DNA from: Citrobacter sp. On2M
Lineage (GTDB): Bacteria > Pseudomonadota > Gammaproteobacteria > Enterobacterales > Enterobacteriaceae
Assembly (NCBI RefSeq): GCF_018035235.1
Contig: NZ_WPCV01000004.1
Span: 992,001-1,056,000 of the forward strand
Direction: 5' to 3'
DNA: 64,000 nucleotides
A model generated the notes under the pieces. That model searched no databases. It was not told where the DNA came from and saw nothing but the letters and a program-made list of their open reading frames with translations. Of this stretch, positions 47,590 to 56,955 are shown one piece after another (position 1 is the stretch's first letter; each line of letters starts with the position of its first letter). The translations under genes were made by a program, and so were the position numbers.

Positions 47590-49800
47590 CTAGCTGGTAT
47601 ACAGTAGCTCTTTTATTTTTTCAAAATCTTCCCTGAGTCTTGCTGCCCCACCATAGCGCCTGGCCATTTCCGGAAAACTGCCAAACTGTTGAGTAAAGGG
47701 AGGAGTCATATAAATCTGAGCATTCTCAAGGTCATCGATCCCAAACAGACAATAGTGATCAAGCGCAGTTTGCCAGACCTGAAGTTTTATACTGGCTGTA
47801 CTACCTTCATTTTCCAGCCAGGACATCCCTTTGTCCCAAAGTGATTCAACCCGTTCAACACGATCTGGTACCCAGTCGAGCTGGAAACCTACTTTTGCAT
47901 AAATATCTACATCATCAACATCAGGCAGATTAAGTATTACCCTTAAAACTTCCGCAGAAATATTATTTAATCTGAGATCCTCCCGAAGGTATTGACGTTG
48001 AACTCTGTTGACCCATTGAGCATATAATGTCCCTTTGTTGTTCTGACAAAGACTCAGGATCCCTCTCCGGCAATCATTAACATAAATATCTGAAGGGAGC
48101 TTTTGGCCGTCCGGTAAGTGAACATGCCCTTTTCCATCCAGATCCGTTTCCACTGAGAATCCCGCCCCAACAGACAAAAATGAACGAAAGTGCCTTTCAT
48201 CGGTCTGAAGTGTCCAGTTCTCACCACTTTCCAGCGCAGTGCCACGCTCATCAAGCCTGTGGACACCAGTGTAATCATATATTGTGTAAAAACGTTTATC
48301 AGATGCAATGCTGAGATGCGCACCACATGCTTTCATCTTTTGATAAAGCGTTTCGCTATGAACAGGTCGCATGAACACAAGATTTCTGACATCAGGAACA
48401 GGCGGACCCGACGTCAGAAAGTCAACAGTAACAGCAGCTCTGGGAGAATGTGAGTCAGCCACGATGAACTTTTGCACCAGTTGATTTCTATTTTCATCAT
48501 ACCCGGTTATGCGTACAGCATATCCGGGATCTCCGGACAAATGCCCGAGTTCCCTCACCATAAACTCAGCCTGAGTACTGTCAGCACAGAATATGATTGT
48601 TTTTTCGTTCGTTCGGCCTTCCTGACTTAATAAAGTCCAGAAATCATCAGCAATAATTCGGATGTAGTCAGGCGAACGAACATTATAAGATTGTTGATTA
48701 GTGAACGGGTTATTGGAGGAGTGGCCATAAACTGTATCCAGATGCCTTATTACCATTCGGTATGGAGCAAGGAATCCCTCATCTATAGCCTGCATACCAC
48801 CGTAAATAAATACGGGATTTCCAAACCATTCCGCCTGCGTAGTACTGGCACCACTCTCAGCCAAACTACGCATATAAGATCCCGAGAATGAACTGACGCC
48901 AAGCTGCATGGCATTCGCAAAATGCTTAAGCACCGGGAGACCACGGCTAAATCCAGGCCCTGTACTGTCATCAATGATAATCAATCCAAAAGTGTCAGGC
49001 GGGAGATCTCTGAAATATTCTCTTCCTTCATACTGATTTACTAGCATCTGCACCGTTGCAAGGTGAACAGCTTCCTCATCTGCTGAAATCATCATTTCCC
49101 GGTTAAGTACAACAGAATTTATATCCGGAAACTGTTCAAAAATAAACCGTAATTCTTCCAGTCGGGCTGCTCTATCTGTAATGAAAAGAACTCTGTTGGC
49201 AGAAATTACCTTGCCAATTAACATTTTTCTGACCAGGTGGAGAATCACCTGGGTCTTACCTGTACCAGTGGCCATAATGATACCCGCACGTCTGTGCCCC
49301 AGAGCGAAGTGCTGAAGTACCTTGTTAACCGCAATTTCCTGATAGGGTCGCATCTGTCGAACTAAAGGATAATCAGCTTGGAAAACTTGATCCCAGCGTT
49401 CCTGATTCAGGGGAAACTCCATACGCCTCAGTAATGTTTCAGGTTCAGGAGGTGAAGTCAGGATTTCCAGCCCTCCCGTTTCGTTGTCTTTTAACACCCA
49501 GTCAATACCGTTAGTTGCAACAGAATATCGAAGCGAGAGCCTGCTCGCATATCTTGATGCCTGTTGTATACCGTCTGCAGCACTTTTTACTTTATTTTTA
49601 ACATTGACAACAGCCAGAGGTATTCCTTGAAATCTCAGCAGATAATCTACGGTAATGGCACGCATATCATCATAGGCAGTGGAGCCAGAGATGCTGATTT
49701 GCCCTGGAGCAATCTGCACCTTTGCCTGCCATGCCCAGCCAGCAGTAGTGAGTGCATCTTCAATATTGCCATTCCTGAGCAAATGCTCGTTACGCGTCAT
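47590..49800 (-). CDS. HsdR-like protein with degenerate nuclease and helicase motifs
   Basis: A 736-residue protein with the order of type I restriction subunits: nuclease domain, RecA1, RecA2, C-terminal helical part. Landmarks align with HsdR: VDYLLRFQGIPLAVV, then IQQASRYASRL, TGTGKT, FGNPV, EGFLAPYRM and VTVDFLTSG. Key residues differ: ExK is NVK (66-68), DEAH is DDST (277-280), motif III is SSFS (303-306), and motif VI is KMKACGAHL with no arginine finger. Walker A ATGTGKT (177-183) is intact. The frame is full length and well kept, so it is not simply a pseudogene. It is the first gene of the cluster; DNA cleavage and translocation are doubtful. Confidence 0.82.
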   Translation of the reverse strand: MTRNEHLLRNGNIEDALTTAGWAWQAKVQIAPGQISISGSTAYDDMRAITVDYLLRFQGIPLAVVNVKNKVKSAADGIQQASRYASRLSLRYSVATNGIDWVLKDNETGGLEILTSPPEPETLLRRMEFPLNQERWDQVFQADYPLVRQMRPYQEIAVNKVLQHFALGHRRAGIIMATGTGKTQVILHLVRKMLIGKVISANRVLFITDRAARLEELRFIFEQFPDINSVVLNREMMISADEEAVHLATVQMLVNQYEGREYFRDLPPDTFGLIIIDDSTGPGFSRGLPVLKHFANAMQLGVSSFSGSYMRSLAESGASTTQAEWFGNPVFIYGGMQAIDEGFLAPYRMVIRHLDTVYGHSSNNPFTNQQSYNVRSPDYIRIIADDFWTLLSQEGRTNEKTIIFCADSTQAEFMVRELGHLSGDPGYAVRITGYDENRNQLVQKFIVADSHSPRAAVTVDFLTSGPPVPDVRNLVFMRPVHSETLYQKMKACGAHLSIASDKRFYTIYDYTGVHRLDERGTALESGENWTLQTDERHFRSFLSVGAGFSVETDLDGKGHVHLPDGQKLPSDIYVNDCRRGILSLCQNNKGTLYAQWVNRVQRQYLREDLRLNNISAEVLRVILNLPDVDDVDIYAKVGFQLDWVPDRVERVESLWDKGMSWLENEGSTASIKLQVWQTALDHYCLFGIDDLENAQIYMTPPFTQQFGSFPEMARRYGGAARLREDFEKIKELLYTS

Positions 49801-50439
49801 AATCAGCCCTTTCGCACATCTCTCATCGATTCTTTGCCTTATATTAACATCAATGTTTATACCTTAAACAGGCGTTACTAATCAGATTTCGAGCCACCGA
49901 CAAAGATATGGGTACAGCCACAGTTTTACGGCATTGCCCACCAATTCCGGGGATTCACCAACAGTGCAGAAGGATGCTGTCCCCTGCAGGAATAGAACAA
50001 AAAACCCAAATAGCGAGCATACAGGATGGGCGGTATCAGTACACCAAACTAAAACAGTAAGCAGAAGGGCCGCTCAGAGCTGTGAATTCAACGAGTCGAG
50101 GCAACGCAGTCATGAATGAACTCACGGCGCAGAGTGGACTCCCAGCATTCATTCTCTTCGAATATTAAAACAGTCTAAAAAGCGGTTATGTGGGATTGGT
50201 TCATGAAGTAAATTTTTAATGAAATGACTATTGGTTAATACAAATTACGGCAAAATCAATGCATTATAAAAGCTAGCGCCTGTGAACTAGATTTTAGCTC
50301 GACATAAGTTAAATTGAATTTATACCGCATAGGCTTCTAACCCCATGGACCTGTCCACTCTTCGCCCCGTCTGATTTCTCTGTCTATAACCAATCATGAA
50401 CAAGGTTCGGTCTCCTGCAGTTGAGATGCTTTGAGCAAA
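49801..50439. other. Right junction of the genomic island
   Basis: About 640 bp without a supported gene between the HsdR-like start and the second fimbrial cluster. A 61-codon frame at 49934-50119 lacks a ribosome site. A short TGGACAGGTCCA-like palindrome near 50345-50357 resembles a stray insertion-sequence end. I could not match an attachment repeat to the left junction. Confidence 0.45.
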
Positions 50440-50470
50440 GCACTCTGTATGCAAACGCTATACAGAGTGC
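50440..50470 (-). terminator. Terminator of the fidL-like gene
   Basis: A perfect 11-bp stem, GCACTCTGTAT paired with ATACAGAGTGC, 9-base loop, lies 12 bp past the stop of the last fimbrial-cluster gene. Confidence 0.75.
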
Positions 50471-50482
50471 AATCTCAGTGGT

Positions 50483-50953
50483 TTAACGCTGACAAAATAC
50501 CGACGGCGAACGGCTGGTATAGAACTGCCATGTACTGCTATTGAGTCGCAATATGCTGAAATAAAATGGCTCTTTGGGTTTAAGGAAAAAATCTGGCAAC
50601 GTTCTCGCTAACAATGGATGAATGTTAGTGCCACCGGAACTTGAAGCGACATTTCCGGATTCCATAAAGTAATCATCATCCTTGCGGGTAAAGGTAAACC
50701 AGACATTTTGATTTACCGCCAGGTTTTCACCGTTATTATCAGTGATTTTTCCGCGTAAAATAGCCACCCCATTGCTGCCATTAAAAACGTATCTGACTGA
50801 AATATCACCACGAATATCTGGATACTTCATTACTAATTCTCCAGAGCAATCGAAATGCGACCGCTGCCAGTTTTGTAACGTCACCGTGGCTGCAATTGTT
50901 AACGCTACTGCTAAGATGATGCCTACGCACCATTTTATATTACGTCCCCACAT
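50483..50953 (-). CDS. FidL-like membrane protein
   Basis: A 156-residue protein with an N-terminal membrane anchor (CVGIILAVALTIAATVTL, about 8-25) and a periplasmic domain ending RSPSVFCQR. Size, topology and the pairing with a CadC/MarT-type membrane regulator (14-bp overlap) match FidL, the MarT partner in Salmonella. It probably modulates the membrane regulator next to it. The call is by context and topology. Confidence 0.6.
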   Translation of the reverse strand: MWGRNIKWCVGIILAVALTIAATVTLQNWQRSHFDCSGELVMKYPDIRGDISVRYVFNGSNGVAILRGKITDNNGENLAVNQNVWFTFTRKDDDYFMESGNVASSSGGTNIHPLLARTLPDFFLKPKEPFYFSILRLNSSTWQFYTSRSPSVFCQR

Positions 50954-51704
50954 GTCTGGACTCCGCGAAATAATAATGGGTCACACAATCATTATCCCGC
51001 CAGCGACTAAATTGCTTTCGACAAGTTAATGCGGAGATCCGCGGGAAATTGGGATACAGCGTGAGATAAACCCAGGGATAGCTTTGACAATCCAGCGTAC
51101 TTGTTTTGATAAACTGCTGGTGCTGATCAAATTTAAGCACATCCTGATTGGCGTACCAGTGACATCCCTCCCCTACGCTTAATGGCACATAACGACTGAG
51201 TCTGGGATCAAACTGTGCCTCCCAGGTCACTATTGCGGCTAAAACGCAGCACACCACACTCGCCAAAATCCAGCACAGTGTGCGCATACGCAGTGATTTT
51301 GTCACTGTGTTTACCGACGTTACCGATGGCGTGACGGGGTGATCGCTGAGCGGCTCTTCTATCTTCTGTTCCAGCACTTCCAGTTGCGGCTCCAGACGGA
51401 TCCCGACTTTCGGCACGGTTACGATAAGTTCTTCATTCAGGCTAAGTTCTTTAAAAGCGCGACGTAACAAGGAGATATTCTGATAGAACGTATTATTGGT
51501 GACCTGCGCACCGTTAATATACCAGACATGCTCAAAAAAATAATCACGGCCAATAACTTGACCCTGTTGTTGAATTAATAATAGTAAACAACGGGTTGCC
51601 GGATTGCTTAATGTTATACGTTTGGTCTCATCTGATTTCGCGTAGAGTACGTTCCGCTCTGGCCAGAATACAACGGTACTGTTAAGCAAAAACACGTGTG
51701 CCAT
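50940..51704 (-). CDS. CadC/MarT-type membrane-anchored transcriptional regulator
   Basis: A 254-residue protein. The N-terminal OmpR-type winged helix (LLLLIQQQGQVIGRDYFFEHVW, FYQNISLLRRAFKEL, then VPKVGIRL, about 1-110) is followed by a single transmembrane helix (LCWILASVVCCVLAAIVTW, about 147-165) and a short periplasmic domain with several cysteines. This one-component membrane architecture is that of CadC, ToxR and MarT. Located at the end of the fimbrial operon, it is in the position of StbF in Salmonella stb and presumably controls the operon. Confidence 0.82.
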   Translation of the reverse strand: MAHVFLLNSTVVFWPERNVLYAKSDETKRITLSNPATRCLLLLIQQQGQVIGRDYFFEHVWYINGAQVTNNTFYQNISLLRRAFKELSLNEELIVTVPKVGIRLEPQLEVLEQKIEEPLSDHPVTPSVTSVNTVTKSLRMRTLCWILASVVCCVLAAIVTWEAQFDPRLSRYVPLSVGEGCHWYANQDVLKFDQHQQFIKTSTLDCQSYPWVYLTLYPNFPRISALTCRKQFSRWRDNDCVTHYYFAESRHVGT

Positions 51705-51759
51705 TATGTTCCCTGAATATGGATTTTTGTCATTTTAGCTGGTGCGAGCACTGCCAGCG

Positions 51760-52452
51760 TTAATTTACGACAGTTGAAAATCCCCAACGATTTCCTTCAT
51801 CGTTAATCACAGTGAAGTTTATCTTATTATTCAGCATTTCAGGAGGCGCGGATTTAAAAATTACCTGCCGGGAACGTGGTGAAACCACTATTCCAGTTAT
51901 GGAATAGTCTCCTGAAGATACATTAGCCAGAGTTATGTTCCAGGAACTCTGATTAACAGCATAAATTTCCCCACTTTCATGGTGAAAACTCAGAAGATTG
52001 ATGCTTTTTTCAGTCAACACGCCTGTGTTTTTCGGTCTCCATAGGACTTTTAGCTGATTTCTTAACGTTAAGCGCACTTTTTCACCAGTTGAGCTACTTT
52101 TCACCTCCGCTGGAACCTGGTACACGTTGAGCCAGAATAATGATTCGCGATCGTTGGCAAGCCCCGCACCGGACGTCATAACCTTTATCTCGCGTTGTTC
52201 GCCGGGGAGAATTTTTAGCACCGGGGGAAGCACGATAAAAGGCGAACTGGCCTGTGATGGCCCTTTCTCTGGGGTGCCGTCATCTACCCAACTTTGAACC
52301 ACCACGGGATATTTACCGTCGTTGACTAACATCACCGAGCGTTGAGTTTCTCCGTGGTTGAAAATGACCCGAGTAGTACTGATGTTAACCGCCGCATGTA
52401 GGCCAAATGCCAGCATCCAGAGGCTACTGAATACGCAATAAAACTTGTACAT
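51760..52452 (-). CDS. Second PapD-type fimbrial chaperone, operon 2
   Basis: A 230-residue chaperone with the signal peptide MYKFYCVFSSLWMLAFGLHA, first strand NISTTRVIFNHGETQRSVMLVN and donor strand LFWLNVYQVP. It overlaps the adhesin gene by 29 bp. A second chaperone after the adhesin is characteristic of Stb-like operons and may be dedicated to the adhesin. Confidence 0.9.
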   Translation of the reverse strand: MYKFYCVFSSLWMLAFGLHAAVNISTTRVIFNHGETQRSVMLVNDGKYPVVVQSWVDDGTPEKGPSQASSPFIVLPPVLKILPGEQREIKVMTSGAGLANDRESLFWLNVYQVPAEVKSSSTGEKVRLTLRNQLKVLWRPKNTGVLTEKSINLLSFHHESGEIYAVNQSSWNITLANVSSGDYSITGIVVSPRSRQVIFKSAPPEMLNNKINFTVINDEGNRWGFSTVVN

Positions 52453-53788
52453 GTGACTGGTAGCTCCCCGCCGTTAACGTATCCGCGCCAAAACTTGCCA
52501 GACGAGCTTCGAAGCTTTCGCTGTAGTAATTGATGCCATCCTGGCTGCCATTTTGCTGCGTATTGCTGCCAATGACTGGCATCCAGCCGCCTTCGCTACC
52601 GCTACCGACAGTCGACACCGCCATAAAATTCACCGGATTACCCGCACGGTAAACACGCACGCCAACGCCGCGAGCCCGCCCGGGAGCGCCATATTGCGTA
52701 TCCAATAGCCAGGTTACTGTTTTACCGGTAATCAAATTAAAACCCCATGCGCTGTTGACGCTGCTTTCCGGCGCAAGCAGCCCCATTGCGACATTGCTCT
52801 TCCCGGTCGCCACACCGGAAACCACCGTTGATTCGCAGGCAAATCCTATCTGGAAGGGGGCTGAGGAATATTCCCCTTGCTTAAGCTGAGCCACGGAAAT
52901 TGGCGGCAGATGCACTACCGGCGTAAAATCAGTGACCTGACACATTGCTGCACGTTTGACGAAGATCCCGTTGTTGTACAGGCTGATCACTGATGGCCAG
53001 TCATTCGCCCAGCCAGCCCAATTTCCACCACGGTGCGGCTGACCTATCTTGATACCCCACGAAGTTGTACCTGGCCCACGAAAAACCACGTAAGCATTGG
53101 GATTCACATAGCTATTATAAGTAGCAGACTGTGCCTGGTTGGCGTAATAGCGTGTATCCAGCGTTTTAATCAACTCGGCACTTATCGTCGAGAAGTTCTT
53201 GGCCTTAATCAGGAAGTTGCCATTGGTGTCAAGATCCAGGTTCTCCAGTGGGCGTTGCTGCCAACTGTCGGTAAAGACGCTACCTGTCGCGTCATGCGTC
53301 AAGCGTAATGCGACGTTTTTCATTATGGTCAGATACGCGCCAGGTACATCCGTTGCTTCATACCAGCCAGCCACGATGTCATCGCCGTTCGTTGACCAGG
53401 CTTCATAAAGTTGCCCGGCAGTGTCCGGTGTACAACGGAAAAATACCTGCTCAGGATCGTAACCACCGCCTTTATGGGCATATGTAGTAAAAGGGATCCC
53501 GCCGCTGGAAGTCAGTATCGTCCCTGCTGGCTGAAAGCTGCTATTACTGGTGATATCAACAGACTTACTCAATCCCGGCAATAATCCGTTCCAGGCATCG
53601 TTGCCGCCGCCGGAGCGCCAGTCATTGGCGATGCCGTCCGTACTTGCACTGAGTCTGTGGGTGCCTTGTGCACCACTACTCCCTGATTTGTATGGATAAA
53701 TAATGTATTCACAGGCGGCCTGCGTTTGGCAAGAAAACAGCGCCAGCACCAGAAAAAATAGTCTCATGAGCGCCCTTTTATTACGCAA
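52424..53788 (-). CDS. Fimbrial adhesin, operon 2
   Basis: A 454-residue two-domain tip protein. The signal peptide ends SCQTQAA; an N-terminal lectin-like domain (about 25-270) is unrecognised; a C-terminal pilin domain has the cysteine pair (MCQVTDF and FACEST) and ends with the strand HVQVLLRIQ. It overlaps both neighbours, so the operon is translationally coupled. The receptor is unknown. Confidence 0.82.
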   Translation of the reverse strand: MRNKRALMRLFFLVLALFSCQTQAACEYIIYPYKSGSSGAQGTHRLSASTDGIANDWRSGGGNDAWNGLLPGLSKSVDITSNSSFQPAGTILTSSGGIPFTTYAHKGGGYDPEQVFFRCTPDTAGQLYEAWSTNGDDIVAGWYEATDVPGAYLTIMKNVALRLTHDATGSVFTDSWQQRPLENLDLDTNGNFLIKAKNFSTISAELIKTLDTRYYANQAQSATYNSYVNPNAYVVFRGPGTTSWGIKIGQPHRGGNWAGWANDWPSVISLYNNGIFVKRAAMCQVTDFTPVVHLPPISVAQLKQGEYSSAPFQIGFACESTVVSGVATGKSNVAMGLLAPESSVNSAWGFNLITGKTVTWLLDTQYGAPGRARGVGVRVYRAGNPVNFMAVSTVGSGSEGGWMPVIGSNTQQNGSQDGINYYSESFEARLASFGADTLTAGSYQSHVQVLLRIQ

Positions 53789-56241
53789 TCCACCGTTAAT
53801 GCAATTAATGGTTCTGTACGTTGTTGTGGGTTAAGTTTCCACGGCAACGAACAATCACTGCTTTCCAGCATCAATAGTCCCTCTTCGTCTTCAACGCGGG
53901 CATATACCTGATTAGCCTGGGCAACCATCCCCACTACCCGGCCTCGACTGTCGGTCACTGCCGCTCCCATCGGTAACGTCACGTCACTCTTCACAGTGAT
54001 GAGTAACGGATAGCCAGAGAGCGTTGCAAAACGCAGTTTTACTGCGGCCCCTGCCATTGGCGCAATGCGGCGTTGACTCTCCTGAAGCTCTGCGTTGGTG
54101 TTCATTCCGCTACCGTCGAGAGTCACGTTGTTATAGCGATAAGGTGTCAACGAGGGGACCAGCGCATAACCCCCACTGTTCACGGTTGCACCCTGTCCAC
54201 CCCCTACTCTGGCTCCCGCAGCGCCTGGCGCTTCTACCAGAGCAAATGTGTCGCCAACCCACGGGCCGGCAACGATGCCATGGCGATGTACAACGAGTGC
54301 CCCGCGAACACCAGCAGCCCATTGTTGATAGTTTTGTGACTGTGAAACGCTGCCGTTTAGCGTGCCGAAAGCAGTATTTTTTTGCAGCGAACCACTCCAG
54401 TCGGTCACGCTGTTCGATTCCTCTTGCCCTTGTTGCCAGCCCGTGGACAGCGCGTAATTGAGGGTTTCATCCTGATCAAGCGCACCAGACAATGCCAACT
54501 GTGCATTGCGCCCTGCATGTTGAGCCTGACTCGCCGACAGCGCCAGCGTATGCTCACGTTCGCCTATACCGAAAGGCATTGAGACGGTAATCGTTGCCAT
54601 GTTTTCTTTTTGCACTTGTGACCGATCGCCGTTACGCCACCAGGTATCCTGTCTGCTGAATGACATACCTAACGTCATTCGTCCAAAGGTGGTGTTATAA
54701 CCAGCCTGCAATTGTGTGCTGTTGCCACGGTCACTGTAGTAATCCATCATTGATCCCGACAGCCATAGGTTTCCGTAGCTGTTCAGTGTTTGGTTCACCG
54801 TAACGGAGAACTGGTTTTTTTGACGCAGTGTATCCGAGCGCCACTGCGCATTGCTCCCACTGACGCTTCGCTCACCCAGGACGTCACCGTAGTCACGATA
54901 CCCTTCTGTGGAATAGCGATACCCCGCCAGCGCGACGTGAGTGCCTGTCGGGTTGAACGTTTTGCTCCAGTTGGTTTGCAACCGCCAGCCACTCATAGTT
55001 TGAGAAGAAATCCGGGCCCGCGAACCGGTAATATCGACACCAAAAGCGCCCATCGATGTAGCCAGAACGCCTCCCATCAGCAGTGCCTGATAGTCGTCGC
55101 CGATCCGCAAAGCGCCATTGGCGGTCAGGAGATTCGTCATCCCGCGCTCCAGCGTGAAATCGGTAAACAGACCATCGGCAGCGCTGTAATCCCGGGTCTT
55201 CCCTGCCACCAGACCGTAGCGCCAGACGCCGGGACGCAGTGATAAAGGTACGCTGGCATATGGCACGGTATAGCTACTCTTTTTGTTATCGGCGCCGGTG
55301 ATTTCAACTTGTAAATCACCGTCCCAGGCTGTATTCGGCAAATCATCAAGTACAAAGGGGCCTTGTGGTACGCTGGTTTCGTAAAGCGTTCGACCATTCT
55401 GCTTGACCACAACGCGTGAAGGTGTCGATGCCGTGCCACGAATTTCTGGGGCGTAGCCGCGTCGCGACTGCGGCCACATCCGTTGATCGGTTTCCAGTTT
55501 GACACCTGTAAACGCCATACTGCCAAGCAGATTTCCCGAGGTGTAGCTTTCGCCTACCGTCAGTAAACTCTCCAGTGTTGCAACAGGATGTTGAAGCCAG
55601 GTTTGCAGCGCATCCCAGCGTTGGCTTTCACGATCGCCATCGCGCCGCCAGTTGGCAGATGACTGTTGGCGAAATTGCCAACTCCCCATATTGAAGCCGC
55701 TGCTCAGACCCAGCCAGCCGTAATCACTTTGCTGACCGTTATTTTTATTGTGATAAGCGTGCAGATTGTAGTTACTGAACAGCACACTCTCGCCACTTTG
55801 CCACTGCGACGGCGGTACATAATCCATTGGGGTACGTTTTAATGCGGCCTGAGGCACGCTGAGATTCAGACGCAACAGGCTCTGGTCAAAATCCCACCGT
55901 CCACCGCTGATCCGAGCTTCAGGGGCAAAGCATTCCTGCGCTTGTTCCGGTGCTGCTGTTACGCCCTGTTCATCCCAAAATTTAGCCGGAAGACAAGGTT
56001 CGGTACGCCCTGCGGTATTCTGGCGAAACAATACATCATCCCGCCCTACATATTGTCCATTGAGCCAGATATCCACGCTATAACGTCCCGCAACCACGGC
56101 ATCCGGATCGTTGAGCATTGCCAGGCCTTTCTCGTAGCCACTTCCAAGCAACAATGTTTCATCAAAGGTGTAATCGCTGGCAAAAACAGGCATCGCAATG
56201 GGCAAAAACAGCCACCACCAACGTGGATTAGTCTCGGACAT
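53764..56241 (-). CDS. Outer membrane fimbrial usher, operon 2
   Basis: An 825-residue FimD/PapC-type usher. The signal peptide includes RWWWLFLPIAMPVFAS, the N-terminal domain starts DYTFDETLLLGSGY, the plug/barrel hallmark is PQSRRGYAPEIRGTA, and the C-terminal cysteine pair is SSDCSLPW and LTVDCV. I use the ATG at 56241 (MSETNPRWWW) with AGGA just upstream, shortening the frame by 8 codons. It overlaps the chaperone end by 14 bp. Confidence 0.92.
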   Translation of the reverse strand: MSETNPRWWWLFLPIAMPVFASDYTFDETLLLGSGYEKGLAMLNDPDAVVAGRYSVDIWLNGQYVGRDDVLFRQNTAGRTEPCLPAKFWDEQGVTAAPEQAQECFAPEARISGGRWDFDQSLLRLNLSVPQAALKRTPMDYVPPSQWQSGESVLFSNYNLHAYHNKNNGQQSDYGWLGLSSGFNMGSWQFRQQSSANWRRDGDRESQRWDALQTWLQHPVATLESLLTVGESYTSGNLLGSMAFTGVKLETDQRMWPQSRRGYAPEIRGTASTPSRVVVKQNGRTLYETSVPQGPFVLDDLPNTAWDGDLQVEITGADNKKSSYTVPYASVPLSLRPGVWRYGLVAGKTRDYSAADGLFTDFTLERGMTNLLTANGALRIGDDYQALLMGGVLATSMGAFGVDITGSRARISSQTMSGWRLQTNWSKTFNPTGTHVALAGYRYSTEGYRDYGDVLGERSVSGSNAQWRSDTLRQKNQFSVTVNQTLNSYGNLWLSGSMMDYYSDRGNSTQLQAGYNTTFGRMTLGMSFSRQDTWWRNGDRSQVQKENMATITVSMPFGIGEREHTLALSASQAQHAGRNAQLALSGALDQDETLNYALSTGWQQGQEESNSVTDWSGSLQKNTAFGTLNGSVSQSQNYQQWAAGVRGALVVHRHGIVAGPWVGDTFALVEAPGAAGARVGGGQGATVNSGGYALVPSLTPYRYNNVTLDGSGMNTNAELQESQRRIAPMAGAAVKLRFATLSGYPLLITVKSDVTLPMGAAVTDSRGRVVGMVAQANQVYARVEDEEGLLMLESSDCSLPWKLNPQQRTEPLIALTVDCVIKGRS

Positions 56242-56941
56242 TGTCCTGCTTCTCCAGCGCCACACGCCCGCTTAATGAGGCTCCTTGATCGTTAATCCAG
56301 CGCATTTGCGCGTCGTTCAATTGCGAAATTTTTGCAGGCCATGACATCGTCGTCCACGGTGCGATCGTTTCGCTCTGAATGCGCTGTTTTTTTCCCGTGC
56401 CGCTGACGTCAAGTGACGAAAGTGCGAGATAGTAACCACTGTTATTGCGGAAATGCAGCTTGCCATTCTGCAGCCAGACCCGGCTGGTGTTCGCCATCTC
56501 CAGCGGTGAACCCACCAGCCCTTTCGGTCTGACCAATACTTTTACGCGGCTACGCACCAGCACCAGAAGCTGGTTATCGGTTTGCGCGTCCTTATTTGTG
56601 GGCGGGATCTGAATGAAGTTAAACCACCACAATGATTCCCTGTCCTGTGCGACGGGTTTACCGATGTAACGCAACCGCACAGTTTGCCCCGCGTGGGCCG
56701 CCATCCGAAAGACCGGTGGTGTGGTGACAAAAGGAGCGGCCGCAGTTTGTGGTACTGATTGTGCATCGCCATCATCAAGCCAAACCTGAACAACGCCGGG
56801 GACGTCGCCGCGATTAGTTAATTGCACGCTGACTTCCCGACTGTCTGCCGGATAGATTATCCGGTTGCCGGTCATCACTATGCTTGCCTGCGCGCAGAAG
56901 CACATCATCATTACTGCCAAACTAATAGCCAATCCTTTCAT
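56228..56941 (-). CDS. PapD-type periplasmic fimbrial chaperone, operon 2
   Basis: A 237-residue chaperone with signal peptide MKGLAISLAVMMMCFCAQA, strand A TGNRIIYPADSREVSVQLTN and the G1 region LWWFNFIQIPP. The ATG at 56941 is taken in place of an adjoining upstream GTG. It follows the pilin gene by 14 bp without a terminator, unlike operon 1. Confidence 0.92.
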   Translation of the reverse strand: MKGLAISLAVMMMCFCAQASIVMTGNRIIYPADSREVSVQLTNRGDVPGVVQVWLDDGDAQSVPQTAAAPFVTTPPVFRMAAHAGQTVRLRYIGKPVAQDRESLWWFNFIQIPPTNKDAQTDNQLLVLVRSRVKVLVRPKGLVGSPLEMANTSRVWLQNGKLHFRNNSGYYLALSSLDVSGTGKKQRIQSETIAPWTTMSWPAKISQLNDAQMRWINDQGASLSGRVALEKQDNVRD

Positions 56942-56955
56942 CACGCAGATCTCGC

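Noticed and set aside
49934..50119. Plus-strand 61-codon frame in the right junction
   Set aside because: No ribosome site and no recognisable domain.
50340..50360. TGGACAGGTCCA-like sequence as an IS end and island attachment site
   Set aside because: Resembles an IS3-type terminus but no transposase remnant or matching repeat at the left junction was found.
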